Below are positions 21,992 through 34,760 of a DNA stretch of 64,000 nucleotides, piece after piece. The number at the start of each line of letters is the position of its first letter. The first letter of the stretch is position 1. Source of the stretch: Suillus spraguei (Eukaryota > Basidiomycota > Agaricomycetes > Boletales > Suillaceae); contig JABCPU010000015.1 in the NCBI GenBank assembly GCA_016800925.1, forward strand, positions 186,001 through 250,000. Direction: 5' to 3'. The position numbers and the translations under genes are program-made. The notes beneath the pieces were generated by a model. It was not told the DNA's origin. It saw only the letters and a list, made by a program, of their open reading frames with translations, and made no database searches.

Positions 21992-22517
21992 ATGTGGTTC
22001 ACTTCCGATTCTGAAGAGTCTAAAGCACACTCGCAGGTAAGCTGCAGTAGTGTGTTATGTTGACTGGTCATCTCAACGACCTGCAGGTGACTGGTGGACA
22101 CACTGCCAAACTGAGCCATGAGCTCGTTGCCGCTGCCGTGTCATACGAGGTTCGTCTTTCGTGCTTGTTGAGCACGATGTTGTTACCGACCACATCTTAG
22201 GCTGCCAAAGCGTACGAGAAGCATGTCCAGAAGAACGGAAAACCCGCAAACCATGCAAAGGCCGTGGAACTGCTGTGAGTATCATCACATACAATGCTCT
22301 CGAACTCACCTGAAAAAAACTTTCTTTGTAGTGCGGCGCTGACGGGTGGCTTTGTCGACCGCATTGCAGAGACCAAGGGAATGGATGCAATTGACAAGGC
22401 AAAGGCCAAGCATGCGGGTATGATATTCAACCTTTGAAGTATACAACTCCTTGAATCATTAATCCTGTAGCACATGAACGTGCTAAAAGCTCCCTCGAGA
22501 AACACGGAGAATTTTGA
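21992..22517 (+). CDS. CipC-like protein (DUF3759), copy 2
   Basis: Exons read MWFTSDSEESKAHSQ, VTGGHTAKLSHELVAAAVS, YEAAKAYEKHVQKNGKPANH, AKAVELLAALTGGFVDRIA, ETKGMDAIDKAKAKHA and AHERAKSSLEKHGEF. It differs from copy 1 by conservative substitutions only (Ile/Leu, Ala/Val, Asn/Lys), so it is under protein-level constraint rather than decaying. Intron positions are the same; intron sequences are similar but have drifted (for example around 22432-22470). Expected to be a cytosolic stress-responsive protein like other CipC/DUF3759 members. Confidence 0.85.
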
Positions 22518-22625
22518 TTGTGCCATAGTAGTAGATTAGTAGGTTGAACTTGCACCACGGACTTCAAACTTGGTAGTACGATGTACAATATTATGTACCC
22601 TATCTGAATCCATCATATCAGATCG

Positions 22626-24782
22626 ATAAGTCTGGCTTGTGTTTGTTCATTTGCTGCCTTATGGGCTATTGTTAAACTCTCGACAGCCCTTCGCTGGCGA
22701 TTGAAGACGACTCAACTGCGAGGTCCACCTCGTACCAGCTTTATATATGGCGTTTCCTACGACCTTGCCTTATCTCAAGATAGTGGTATAATATACGAAC
22801 GTTGGGCGACGGAATATGGGGTCGCGTATATGATTCCAAGCGTCCTCGGACAAAGTAAAATCGTGCTGTGCGACCCAAGAGCTATAGCACATTTTTATGC
22901 CAGAGAGACGTGGACATATGTGCAGATGCCCCTTACAGCGAGGCTTCGGGAGACATTCGTATGTTAACACTACCACCTTATTTCTCTGTTTCATATCTCT
23001 TGTCAGATCGGCAGAGGGCTACTATGGTCTGAGGGTGAAGCCCACAGGAGGTATGGTTCAGTTCATGTCCTCGCTCCAGCGACTTAACTACTATGTATGA
23101 ATTAGGCAGCGGAAGGCCCTCACGCCAGCATTCAGCAAGGCAGCGATTCGGAAACTCACATCAGTGTTTTATGACTCAGCATACAAGGTAAGAATCTGCG
23201 ATGTGGGAATGTAGCATCTCTGATCTTGATACTTTACAGGCCAAAGCCGCATGGGATGCTATTATAGAATCGAGCAAAGATGGTGACACTGTAATCGAGG
23301 TTCAGACTTGGTGCGTAGCTTTAAGGCTTCGCAAATGTCATTCCTAATCGAAATGACTCGAAGGATGAATCATATATCGTATGCAAAGATACTTTGTCAT
23401 TAACGTCTCGAACTGATGCAATATCAGTCTGGACACAATTGGCATTGCTGGATTCTCGCATGATTTTGGCTCGATCGGTGGGAAGCGCACCAGCGTGACC
23501 GAAGTGTTTGATACTTTTGGAGCCAACCAACAGGCATCAACAATAAACCAAGCTATTTTACTGATCGGATCAGTATTTCCTATCATTACCAAGATTCCCA
23601 GCAAGCGTGGCAATCTCATCAATAAACTTAGCGCAACCATGGAAGAAATATCTAACAACTTATTGATTCGCAGCCGCAGGGAGAAGGATTGGGATATGAG
23701 TGAGAGAGACAAGGAAAAGTCCATCATTGGATTGTTGAGTAAGCTATCCCAGAAATTTATGCTGGTCTCTTGACTAACGCCACGATCAGTTAAATCTGAA
23801 AGCCAAGATGCCGAGCTTCATATGTCGGACGAGGAAATAATGGCACAGGTCCGTGGAGCCAATATATCTATCACAGCCATTATTTGTGAGCTGACATTGT
23901 GCAGATGAAGGTCGTGCTTCTCGCAGGTTATGAGACGACATCTGGTGAATCAGTCTCTTGTTCGCTGCTATCGTATTGACTGATTTTTCGTCGACAGTCA
24001 GTCTTACGGTAAGCTTACTTTGCAATTTCGTTTGTGCACGCCATTAATGCGATGATCAGTGGGCGCTGATTGAACTATCGCGACACCCCGACGTCCAAAC
24101 CACTCTCAGAGAGGAACTGCTTACATTTGGCCCTGATCCCACATATGACCAATTAAAGGCCAACCTCCCATACTTGGATGCGGTCGTCCATGAAATTCTT
24201 CGACTGCATCCTCCGATAAGCGAGTTCACTCGTGTTGTTAGTGTGCACATCTACGTACAAATAAATATTCTGATAGAAGATCTTCAGGCAGCAGCAGACG
24301 ATGTTATTCCCTTGAGTGAACCCGTGCACACGGTGTCTGGGAAAATGACATCCAGTATATCTATAGCGAAAGGGACACTCATCACGATATCAGCCGCGGA
24401 GATCAATCGCTCCTCGGCAATCTGGGGACCTGATGCAAAGGAATACAAACCTGATCGTTGGCTGACTGCCGATGGCATCACTGGGAAGGCCAGGGAAGTT
24501 CAAGGTCATAGGCATCTTCTGACATTCGTCGACGGCCCGAGGGCGTGTCTCGGAAAAGATTTTGCGGTTACAGAATTCAAGGTGATTAAGACAAGTAATC
24601 CAGTTTTGACGTTACTCACTGCGATACAGACGGTTTTATCTGTTCTGGTGAAGAACTTTGTGTTTGAGATGCGGGATGGACCGGATACTGAGGTCGAGAT
24701 TGCGATCGGAATTTCCCCTCGCCCGCGGGTTGTTGGAGAGGATGGTATTGGGGTACCTTTGAGAGTTCGTCGGTATGAATGA
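22626..24782 (+). CDS. Cytochrome P450 monooxygenase, start codon uncertain
   Basis: A P450 with many short introns. A hydrophobic anchor (SLACVCSFAALWAIVKL) and RWRLKTTQLRGPPRTS lead into the body. Splicing gives IGRGLLWSEGEAHRRQRKAL (C-helix WxxxR type), the I-helix VVLLAGYETTS, the K-helix DAVVHEILRLHPP (ExxR), YKPDRW and the haem loop FVDGPRACLGKDFAV with the Cys ligand. The end is LRVRRYE at 24782. All catalytic motifs are intact. Oddity: in the frame of the first exon there is no ATG between the upstream stop (22605-22607) and the conserved region. ATA at 22626 sits where Met would be expected, so the start may have been lost or lies in an unseen 5' exon. ER membrane enzyme by family; substrate unknown. 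Confidence 0.85.
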
Positions 24783-26128
24783 TTGGTTGTGCTGCACCAG
24801 CACTGTTACTCCTATACCAAGGCTAGAGAGTTCATGTAAGTAAGTCGCCTTTGATGTCTGATATATGGTAGTGGAATAAGTACGATCTGTAAGGTAACAT
24901 AAGTGCATCAATTTCACACCAAAAGGTTCGGAAATGGTGGAAATGTGAAACGGATGTTAGCCAAGAGAAAGCTCGAGCAATGCGTCACGCGTGTGTTTGT
25001 GTGGTGTACTCCGTTTAGATGACGTATCTCGCATGGACGGGCCACATGTATATCGTGATATTTCCGCAAGTCGGTTGCCTCCGTCTTGGCCACCCCCGCT
25101 GTATCATTCGGAAGCCAGATCATCGGTGCTGGAGGTGAGCAACTCGGGCGCGTACATGATACCCGACATCTCTTCGGCATCGTCCCCAAAGGATAACGGA
25201 GAAGGTGAGGAGGAGCATCAGGATGCGTTCTGGCAGCCCGTTCTGTAGCGATTAGATCATTCAGGGTTTCTGTTCCTATAAGACTATATTAGTACATTGA
25301 TGGCGTTTCAGACAAACGTTCGTACGAAGTGGCAGCGGACCATGATGACTTGAAGCCGATGGCATAACAGCAAAGGTAGGCGCCATGCTGAAAATTAAAA
25401 AAAAATCAATTCAAAAGAGACGAAATATAAGTTTATGCAAAATACAGAGACAACCAGTGTGCAATTTATCTATTGAAAATATTGGTGGTCCGCGAAAGTG
25501 GTGAGTTAATTTTGAATTTGAAGACTTTCGTAGGGTTGATTACGGACAGAAAATGAACTTGAGTACCAGCCGTTGCGAAAACCGAAGTTCTCACAACGCT
25601 CATTATGCATCATTAGAAGCTGGAAGTGCTTCCAGATCAGCGATATTTGTTCCAGCTGTACATGCAAAGAGGGGAAGGCAGCATGGAGGTTACAGCGAGT
25701 CTGAAGCTAGAAACTCACAGACAGAAAATGTACATGTTCTGTCCTATTCTAACTTCTGCATGGCCAATTGTCACCACATTTTTCTGAATAGATAATACTT
25801 AGTAGTGCTAGTCAATGCTCTTCAATGATAATAAACAACCTTGCCCTCCCACTTAGTCCCTGAAGGCTTAATAATAAATGTTCTTGGAAGGCCACAAATC
25901 TGTCCTCAGAGTCTATTGACTCAAGGTAGATAGATATACATTATTTATCTATCCAAGATTTATCATATACTAATCATAGTACTATCATACTACATAGTGC
26001 TCACCCCCCTATTCTACGATTTTGCCGATTGCATAAGATTGTCACACTGCTGTCACACCATGTGATGTTTGATGAATTCGCAATGGGTCCTAGTCGAGAT
26101 ACCTACACTGGATATCGTGCAAATTATT
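24783..26128. other. Intergenic region without a recognised gene
   Basis: About 1.3 kb between the P450 and RNase H2 genes. Open frames around 25021-25248 (both strands) are low-complexity and unsupported. AT-rich, with a run of A at 25396-25404. Confidence 0.4.
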
Positions 26129-27331
26129 ATGTCCCGAAATTCTGCTTCTCTTATTCCCTCGGCACCTGGACCGTCGAGTCCACTCACAAACTCGTATACA
26201 TACCATTCTTCAATGCCTACGGCACCAGGGCCATATATCCTTGGTGTTGATGAGGCTGGTCGTGGCCCTGTACTTGGGCCGCTTGTTTACGGTGTTGCCT
26301 ACTGCCCTGCATCCTGGAAGACCGACTTAGAACAGCTGGGCTTTGCTGGTAAACATCACTCAAGCGCTCAACTACTTTATGACATGAGCCATATCTTCTA
26401 CCAGACTCCAAAACACTCACTCCAGAAAAGCGAGCCCAATTGTTAGGCGTGCTTAACTCTGACCCTCAAAATCTCGGATGGTCTGTCCGAGTCATCAGGT
26501 ATGTACATCCGAAGTTCTATCTTTTGCGAGAACTCTTATGGTGACTAGCCCACAAGCCATATCAGCTGGCATGTTGAGGATTCCGCCAACAAATCTCAAC
26601 AAGCAGTCCCAGGATGCAACCGTATTGCTCATATGCGACGCTATTCAGCGTGGACTGCAGTTGTCTGAGGTTAACGTGCGCCTGTGTTTTCGAATGAATG
26701 CTAACCTATTCTCTGGTTAGGTATATGTGGACGCACTGGGAAACACAACTACTTATGAAGCCTATCTTTCTTCACAATTTCCGGGCATCAGTTTCACCGT
26801 GACAACGAAAGCAGACTCAAAATTCAAGATTGTGGGAGCAGCCAGCGTGGCGGCGAAGGTGACAAGGGATGCGTGTGTGGATGGTTGGACTTTCGAAGAA
26901 CTAATTGAAGAAGGTGATAATGTAGTTAAGAATGCTCAAAAAGAAAACTGGAACAGAGAATTCGGGAGTGGATATCCATCGGGTCTGTTACTTAAGTCGC
27001 AGGAGATTTCACCTCCTTGCTTAACGCATTTGCAGACCCAAAGACTCAAACCTGGGTAAAGGACTCACTCGACCCTACTTTCGGTTTCCCATCCATAGTC
27101 CGGTTTTCGTGGACGACTGTCAAAGTCATATTAGAGAAATCTGCTCACACTGCAAAATGGTAATGATATTTTTCTTTCACAGGCCAATACCCAGCTTCAT
27201 CAGTCCACTTTCACAGGATTGACGAAGGACAAGAGTCATTAGTGAAGGCATTCGAGGGCGGGAAGGGGAGAGAGAAAGACCGGTGCATTGTTACCAAGGA
27301 CCTTGGAATTCAGAGTATTGGAACGCTATAA
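26129..27331 (+). CDS. rnh201: Ribonuclease H2 catalytic subunit A
   Basis: This nuclear enzyme cleaves RNA in RNA/DNA hybrids and removes single ribonucleotides from DNA. The likely start, ATG 26129, gives [19 protein letters not shown]; an in-frame ATG further up (26069) gives a less likely longer N-terminus. Motifs: [20 protein letters not shown] (DEAGRG with two catalytic acids), [53 protein letters not shown] (third Asp), [20 protein letters not shown] (fourth Asp), [30 protein letters not shown] and the fungal tail [11 protein letters not shown]...[17 protein letters not shown]. At least six short introns. About 310 residues, normal length. All active-site residues are present. Confidence 0.93.
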
Positions 27332-27663
27332 AAGCACTCTACCAGCTCTGTACAGCATAACACCACATTATTGCACCCCTTCCTTCCAACCTTCCGCAGC
27401 CAGTTCTGTAGTTTCTCCGACAACAATAATTGATTCAACTTCTGGTGGCTTGGCCTCCAGCCAACCTTGCCTACGAAGTGGGGAGGCTGACAATTCCACA
27501 AATAATTCAGGTAACGATAAAACTACAGCTATATGTCAGCCGCCATGCTGCACTAGTACTTATATTCCAGCAGCGGTAAGTACTGCTCTTATACCCTTTG
27601 CAACCCGACCGACGTGTCGTTCGCGAACGAGTCCGCCACTGTCCTTACTCAACGCTCGCGAAA

Positions 27664-28929
27664 ATGTCTTCCATTCTGCACACCTTTGTCCTCTTTCTTA
27701 ACAAATCCTTGTCGTTCATTACAGGACTGTTCCGCTCATTCTTCGGTCTCTTTACTGGTGGAAGGCGAGCAAGTCAGGAGTCCGATACACCAGGAACCAA
27801 GGGCCGGAGCTTCTTCACTATCGTTCAACTTGTTTCATCCCAGAAGCCGAAAGGGTTGAAGCCTTTCGTGCTACCACAGAAGGTCGTCCTGCGGCAGCTT
27901 GAAGATGCCAGATGTAGGACTACCCAAGGCAAAGAGATGGCATCGCCGACGAATGTCAGTGATCCAGAGCTTGGTCATTGCAATGTCGTCAATCTTCGGG
28001 GACCTCCACAACTGTCTCATTCCCTGCAGTTCGATCGCCTGGAATTACCTATGCCTTCGTTTTCTACTCCTTCATTCTGTGCATTCCCGAAGCATTCCGA
28101 TGAATATGTCTTCCGTAGCTCTTGGCCACCTGTCTTGGGCGCGCAGCTCCAGTCCGGAAAGAACTCGCTTCCCTGCGACGCAGACCTAACAACGTCCTTA
28201 TCATCTGCTTCCCTCAAAGTGTGGACCAGCTCTCCTCAAGGCAAACAACTTCACTCGCCCACTCATCCGAACCGCTCTTATTCGCCGCATGCAGGAGAGA
28301 ATCGGTTCGCTTCTCCATTCGGCAACCGAGGCAGCACATACTTTGCCCCATACTTCAAGGGTGTTCCCTCTGTCGCATCTGCATCCGATCTACTCGACTT
28401 CTCGGTCTATGCTAGCTCTCCGCGTGCCAACGTGGATCACTCCTCCGCCATCGATGTTTCTGGTGATACCCAGCCGCGGGAGAAACTGAGGTTCAAGAGC
28501 TCTACCATGATCTACGACCCCGCCATTCGGGAGGTGTTCACGCTGCGTCCTAGCTACGACATGCGTACACCAGGGAGTGGTGGACGCAACTTCCGGAAAC
28601 TCGTTTCGTCCACGCCCCCTTCGTCATCGGCCTCATCCGTTTCCAACTGGTCACCGTCTGGTCTCTTTACAAGTGTGGGTGAACAAACTTCTTCTTCTCC
28701 TTGCACGACGCACACAAGATCGCTCTCGGCTTTCTGTATCTCCAGTCCTTGCGACCTGTCTGATGCTGGAATCGGCGGGAATCACCCTAGCTCCGTTCCA
28801 CGAGTCTCTGTCCGGCCTGTAGGATTTCCTGTGAAGAAGAGCCTCATTCCAGATACCGTGTCCTGCCCTGACATATCTTGTTCCATCGTTCGTGCCACCG
28901 CCGGTGAGGGTGAAGTCATCGTTTCTTAA
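27664..28929 (+). CDS. Hypothetical Ser/Pro-rich protein with N-terminal hydrophobic segment
   Basis: A single open frame of 421 residues from ATG 27664 (MSSILHTFVLFLNKSLSFIT), preceded by a pyrimidine-rich CCTTACTCAACG leader; the frame is open for 22 further codons upstream. Residues 3-30 are hydrophobic with aromatic residues (LFRSFFGLFTGG), so it may be membrane-attached or secreted. The rest is Ser/Pro/Thr-rich and mostly disordered, with scattered ordered patches (FVLPQKVVLRQLEDARC, KLRFKSSTMIYDPAIREVF). No family recognised. The absence of introns is unusual among neighbours, but the long ORF without stops and its codon use suggest a real gene. Confidence 0.6.
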   Translation: MSSILHTFVLFLNKSLSFITGLFRSFFGLFTGGRRASQESDTPGTKGRSFFTIVQLVSSQKPKGLKPFVLPQKVVLRQLEDARCRTTQGKEMASPTNVSDPELGHCNVVNLRGPPQLSHSLQFDRLELPMPSFSTPSFCAFPKHSDEYVFRSSWPPVLGAQLQSGKNSLPCDADLTTSLSSASLKVWTSSPQGKQLHSPTHPNRSYSPHAGENRFASPFGNRGSTYFAPYFKGVPSVASASDLLDFSVYASSPRANVDHSSAIDVSGDTQPREKLRFKSSTMIYDPAIREVFTLRPSYDMRTPGSGGRNFRKLVSSTPPSSSASSVSNWSPSGLFTSVGEQTSSSPCTTHTRSLSAFCISSPCDLSDAGIGGNHPSSVPRVSVRPVGFPVKKSLIPDTVSCPDISCSIVRATAGEGEVIVS

Positions 28930-29275
28930 TACTATGTAGTTGTAGTCGATTGCGACGTGAAGTTTGCATGATCATTTCCCAGACGTATCAAGAGTAGTTG
29001 TACAACATGAATGGATGCTTGCGAGGACATTTCGAATGTACGTCAGGTATCGTTAGCGTGAAAACGTAGAGAATAGGAAAGCTACCGTACAACCAAGAAA
29101 CAGGAGTTTACAACACCAGAACCAACTGTAACGAGACATTGAGATAACTGAACCTTAAAACATTTGAGCAAGCTTTTCCGTGTTAAATCCTTTGTGTCGA
29201 GGAACAACTTGACAAGGGAAGGGTAATGGATGGCTGAAGAAGTATTAGAATCGGACATGTACACAAAAATGCAGC

Positions 29276-31351
29276 TTACGAAGTGATGCCTGCAGTAAAC
29301 TTCGGAATTACATTAACGACATTGCCTTGCTCGTCTGTGCATTTCTTGATATCAAAGATAGCAAGGATTGAGACCATCGCAGACCAGACGGATGCATCCG
29401 CGATATATCGCCCGACGCCTATGAATCTCACGCTCAGAATCATTAACAAGGTAAATAAAACTGAGCGAGACTGACAGATTCTGCGGCCCGCACCAAAGGC
29501 AAAGCTTACGGTGTCATCATTCAGCTTGCCATCGGCGCCGAAGAAGCGCTCGGGTTTGAATTCTTCTGGATTAGGATACTTGGCTTCGTTGCGTGTGATC
29601 GCCCTTTGAATGATAATGATCAGCGGCAAAAACATTACAAGTCAGTTGATCAGTAAGTACACACCATGTGTTCGTTATAATCGTAGCCCCTGATGCATGT
29701 CAACCGAGAAGCTACAAGTTATCAAACATGTCGCACCTTGCGGAATGAAGTATCCGTTGTAGACGTCGTTATTCGTGGCAGCGTGAGGGATGCCTGTGTC
29801 ATTTACGTTTAGTTTGTCACTCACAGTGTATAATTCGTACGATACAAACTTAACGGTACAGCAGGGTGCCACCGGAGAACTTCGCGGAGAACAGCCTCTA
29901 CATATGGTAGTGATGCTCTGTCCTCGAAATCCGGCAGCCTGACCGAACCGACCACAGAGTCGATCTCGGCCTGTGCGCGAGCTTGTACTTCTGGGTTTTG
30001 CAGCATCGTCAAGATGAAAATAAGTAGAGTTGACGAGGTCTGATAGAAAAACTGTTAGTAACGTTTTCGTGAGCACGACAATCACGGTATGACTTACTGT
30101 CTCCGAGGCAGCTAAGAGGGGAACAATGATGTGAGAGGATCAACTTAAAAATATAAGAACATATCATACCTGCGAAAGCAGTCACAGCGCTCTCTTTGAT
30201 TGCTTTGACGTACGTCTCAGACGCATTATCATCTTCAGCTTTTCTCAAAGAGTCAGCGACCATAGATGGGGATGCCGAGCCTGACGCCTAGTTCACCTCA
30301 GATGAGATGGATGACTAATGGTAACAAATGCTTGAACCCACCATACTCTTTTCGACATACTGAAATGGGGCTTCGATCATGTCCTCGGCATACTTCGTAG
30401 ATAAGATAGCTGTCCGCTTAAACGAAGCTCCAGGGAACCAGGACGGAATGTGCTGCACTGTATGTCTGTGAGACATCAATTAATCACGAGGGAGCAAAGC
30501 TCACAAAAGGGGAATGCGCCGAGGAAAGCAGCAACTTCGGGTTTAATGGAAGACACCGCTAAGTTGACAGCTCTATCAACGATGGAAACGATGGGATCAT
30601 CCCTTGGGACGGGTTCATAACCGTAAACAACGGACATAATAATAGAGGTTGAATGCCTAATCTGAGAAATCAGTATCAAAATAGTACACGTTGTATCAGT
30701 GCTCCTACGTCTGGATATGCGCCCTCCAGTTAACTGGGTCTTCAAGCAAGTTGTTCAACAACTCTTGCGCCTTGCGAAGCTGCATTGGTTGATATGTAAA
30801 AGCTGCTTCTGGGCGAAATGCTTGGTGAAACAATCGTCGGTGAAGCCTCCAACGATCATTATACTTGATCATGACAGAATTGAATGACCACCCAAAACTG
30901 CCGTGATTCGGTAAATCTGGCAATTGCATGCGAGAAACTAGACGTACAAGTCATTCGTCAGGCACATGATGCCAGGCCTGTCGGAGTAGTTGTTGGAGCG
31001 CCTCTCTAATAGGTCCTTCGCGACTTTCTCAGTGTTGATCAAAATGATCTCCTGGTTAAGCAGACGAGAGTACACCAATTCACCTGGAAATAAATCGTGA
31101 GGATTATTTGTGTATTGCAGGACCATATCCAATATCTTACCGTACGCAGCACCCCAATGCGTGTATGTGACCCATGGCTCATCAATCTTGAGACCAAGCA
31201 CATTACCCACTACTGGGAGAGGCTTGGGGCCTGGAGGAAGGGGAAGACCTCCTGGATTTCTCTTCTTATGTGACCACCAGCTGACTAGGCCACATACTAC
31301 GGCAGACATGGCAGCGAGAGCTGGAATACGGTAGTCCGCTAATGTAGACAT
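29276..31351 (-). CDS. Cytochrome P450 monooxygenase
   Basis: The gene runs right to left from ATG 31349-31351 (MSTLADYRIPALAAMSAVV), an N-terminal membrane anchor followed by a Pro-rich hinge (GGLPLPPGPKPLPVVGNVL). Further exons: WVTYTHWGAAYGKILDMVL, NDRWRLHRRLFHQAFRP (C-helix WxxxR), QHIPSWFPGASFKRTA, AASETTSSTLLIFIL (I-helix), YVEAVLREVLRWHPAVPL (ExxR), YPNPEEFKPERFFG and FAFGAGRRICVGRYIADASV (haem Cys). The last motif is restored by splicing across a 63-bp intron with donor GTCAGT. All catalytic motifs are intact. It resembles the large Agaricomycete group annotated as O-methylsterigmatocystin-oxidoreductase-like. ER-bound; substrate unknown. It is convergent with the gene at 27664-28929. 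Confidence 0.92.
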
Positions 31352-31930
31352 GAGGATGGCCTGAAAAAAAGTCAAGGTCCGAGAAAGGGTCAAAAGAACT
31401 CGCGCTCCATATGCGCCTTGGGCAGTCCGGCTATAAGTAAGAAAAGATGTTTATGTGACAAACGAGTCCATATAGTTGGTAGTGTGTGCATGTAAGTAAT
31501 GTAAAGATCTGAGTGTGTTTCATTTCAAATTGCCGGCCTCGAGGCATAGATCATGTGCCCACGTAATAAATGAGAAGATATGGGTCAATTTTTGGTCATC
31601 TGATCGAATCTAGTACTTATGTAATAAGTTAAAGCCAGTATTTTCATGTGCGATGTACTCATAGCCCTAGTACTAGCTACGTAGAAGTACTAATAGAGAT
31701 ATAATGGAACCGTAACCTAATCTTTACAATGGAATCGGTACGCCTCTCAATTTACTAAAGGACCAAAAACATATATGGGTATGTATGTCAGCCAAATTGG
31801 GAATTACGCAAAAACTCACAATGACTAATGAGGCAGCACGCACTCGATTGTCAACTACATACTCAGGGAAGTTCACTGTGTTCTGTTAGCTCCTCTAGTA
31901 CTCAGTTATTGCTCGTCATTCCAAACCACA

Positions 31931-34760
31931 ATGTCAATGGAGGAAAGCATCAGTCTTGAGGAGACCAACAAGATCCGTATCTCTCTTGGTCTCAAGCCTC
32001 TTACAGATGATTCTGCGCCAGCCGACGACAAAGAAAAGCAGGCGGAGGATAATTATGCAAAGCAGCGCGAGCGACAGATGAAAGAGAGAGAAACAAAGTA
32101 TTTACATGGTTCGTTTCTGAGTATACGACTTGTTCTGATTGACGTCTCTCTTTTTCAGGCAAATATTTGACCGTATAGCAAAGTGAGTTTATACTGGCTT
32201 TTCGATCTCAGCCAATGCCTATTACTCATTTTGCAACCACAGGGTGAGGAACAGACGAGAACTCCATACCTCCCTCAAGGGTGCAACACTTGGTGATCCC
32301 GACGACGATACAGAAGACACCCTGAAGTGGATCAAGAAAGCCAAGAAGCGTGACAAGGAGCTGGCGAAGAAAAGGCAGCAGGAACTTGAGAGCTTGGATA
32401 GAGCTTTTCAGGGTGACGACTATACGGAAAGTGCGTGTGGTTCTTGTAACATGGCAAATGACTTGCCTGATAGTCTATCTGCAGAGGACTTGGTTGGTCT
32501 CAAAGTCAGCCACGACTTTGAAGACCTCGGAGAAGGCGATGCCCGTATTCTCACACTCAAAGATAGCCGTATTCTTGACAACGAGGGTGCGTCCAATGCG
32601 AGCCTTACTACAATGCTATTGTTTCTAATCCCATCCATCCAGAGGATGAACTTCAGAATGTCGAGATGGCCGAAGAGGAGCGCACTCGTAAGAATAATGA
32701 ACTGAAAATTAAAAGACGAGATTACACCGGTTACGATGATGACGAATTTGGACATGGCAAGGCTGGAATGAAGAGATCAATTCTGGCGAAATATGATGAG
32801 GATATTGAAGGTCCTAGGGAAACTGTACGTATGTTTTATTCATAATGTTCCACCACAATTAATCCTTTACCTATTTTTCAGGATTTCCGTTTGGGCAATT
32901 CTGTTACGTCTACCACGATCAGTGGCGTTGACGCGAAACCAGAAGTAGCAAGTGTAAATAAGTCTTTACTGTCAATAGATTACGCCAGTAAGTTCTTATC
33001 TTTGCTGTGTACCTTGCCTTTTGTTGATATATCCCTATCAGAAAATTTGGAAACACGTGATTACCTGCAAGAGGGAGATGTAGGTTTCAAGAAGCCAAAG
33101 GTAAGCGCCGCTTAACCTTGTTCACTATGTGATGTGATTGATGAAACTTTTCATCCATATCCATTAGACCAAAAAGAAACGTTCATCGCGTCGTGCCCCC
33201 ATTGATGGCGATGAGAATATTATGGAGGTTGATGAGAAACCGGTTGTACCTAGGCCACGTGAGTTAGACGCCAACTTTGTCGATGACGATGAGCTACAAG
33301 CAGCCCTTGCTCGGTCCCGAAGAGCGAAGCTTCACAAACCCAAGAAATTGTCTCCGGAAGAGATTGCCCGTAAAGGTAAGTCGGACTTGTTCCCTCGTGG
33401 GCTTTAGTGACCGTTTTTAGTCGCAGAAGAACGCAGCCGAGAGCAGTCAAATCAAGCAGATGATACTTTACAGATAGATGATGCAGATGATGGCAACGCT
33501 AATGGTTTGACATTCGACGATACCTCGGAATTCGTTCGGGCTATCTCATACAACACGGCTGCAGTCAAGACAGAGCCTGCAGAGGAATCAGTGACTGCCA
33601 AACAGACATCACCTTCTCGTGACCTTTCAGTGGCTGCAGGTGACGAAGCCCTCGATGAAATTGAAGCTGGTGAGGTTGTCAAGGAAGAGGAGTACGAAGA
33701 TATGATGGAAGTCATCGCTGAAGCGGAGGAGAAGACCACCGCAGTGAACGATGATGTCGAGGTCGGGACATCAGGGGAAAAGACGTTTGGGTCTGGTATG
33801 GCGGCCACCCTTTCACTTCTCCGGCAGCAGGGTGTATTGGCGCTGCCATCGGCAGATCAAACTGCACGAGAGGATATTCAATTACATAGGGATCGATTCC
33901 TTGCCGAATATCGTTCTCGACAAACTCAACGCGAAACAGATCGCTTACAGTCTCGCAGTGGTAACAAAGACCAAGCGACTCGAGAATACGAGAATCGACT
34001 CCGAGAACAACAAGAGGCCCGCGCGCAGCTGGAGCTATTCAAAGATTACAAGCCTGACGTGGAAATTGTCTATTACGATGAGTACGGCCGTGTGCTGACA
34101 CCAAAGGAGTCATGGAAAGCGTTGTCCCATAAATTCCATGGCAAGGGCTCCGGGAAGATGAAGACGGAGAAGAGGTTAAAGAAAATTGCGGAGGAGAAGA
34201 AGCAAGCAGCTATGGCAAGTGGTGATACCCCCCTTAGCATGAACCGTGCCTTCCAGATCCGCCAGGAGAAAACTGGTCAAGCTCACTTCGTACTGTCTGT
34301 GGGTAACAGGGGGTACGTTCACTTTGTTTGTCCTATTGCTGCTCTAATTGGATTATCACGGTATAGTGCTGTTCCTCAAGCGTCGGAGTTTTTGGACCCT
34401 CAGCCGCTCTCGAAGGGCAAGACTGAAAAGGCGAAGAGTAAAAAGAAGGACTCGGGGAAGGCCGGTGCTTCATTGCTCGAGTCTACTGGTTTCATGACGC
34501 TACCAGCGCCACATTTGCAGTCTCACCTCAATTCCCAAAGTCCTGCCCCATCGGGATTTTCATCTGTTATACCTCCGAGTGGATCGAATTCACCCCCAGT
34601 TATGAAGCCAGGCTTTTCTCGCATATCGTCAGCTGCGGACACACCGACACAAACAGGTACTCCTGTGCCGTCGGACCGGACGAAGGTAGCTTTTGGCTTT
34701 GGAGCGAAGAGGAAAGCGGCAGAGGACTTTATGGATCCGCCTCCCTCCAAGAGAAGATGA
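31931..34760 (+). CDS. snu66: U4/U6.U5 tri-snRNP protein Snu66/SART1
   Basis: This nuclear spliceosome protein of the tri-snRNP is needed before catalytic activation. From ATG 31931 (MSMEESISLEETNKIRISLG) it shows the SART1 N-terminal signature NKIRISLGLKPL, then IFDRIAKVRNRRELHTSLKG, DTLKWIKKAKKRDKELAKKR, LKVSHDFEDLGEGDARILTL, DYTGYDDDEFGHGKAGMKRS, SILAKYDEDIEG, FDDTSEFVRAISYNTA, MAATLSLLRQQGVLAL, VEIVYYDEYGRVLTPKESWK and LSHKFHGKGSGKMKTEKRLK. It is highly charged and mostly disordered, as usual. Several short introns in the 5' half, and a long exon from 33507 broken only by one small intron near 34311-34365. The stop at 34758-34760 follows a KRKAAEDFMDPPPSKRR tail that looks like a nuclear localisation signal. 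Confidence 0.93.

Noticed and set aside
33452..33808. 118-residue Ser/Thr-rich minus-strand frame
   Set aside because: Shadow of the acidic Snu66 exon on the plus strand.
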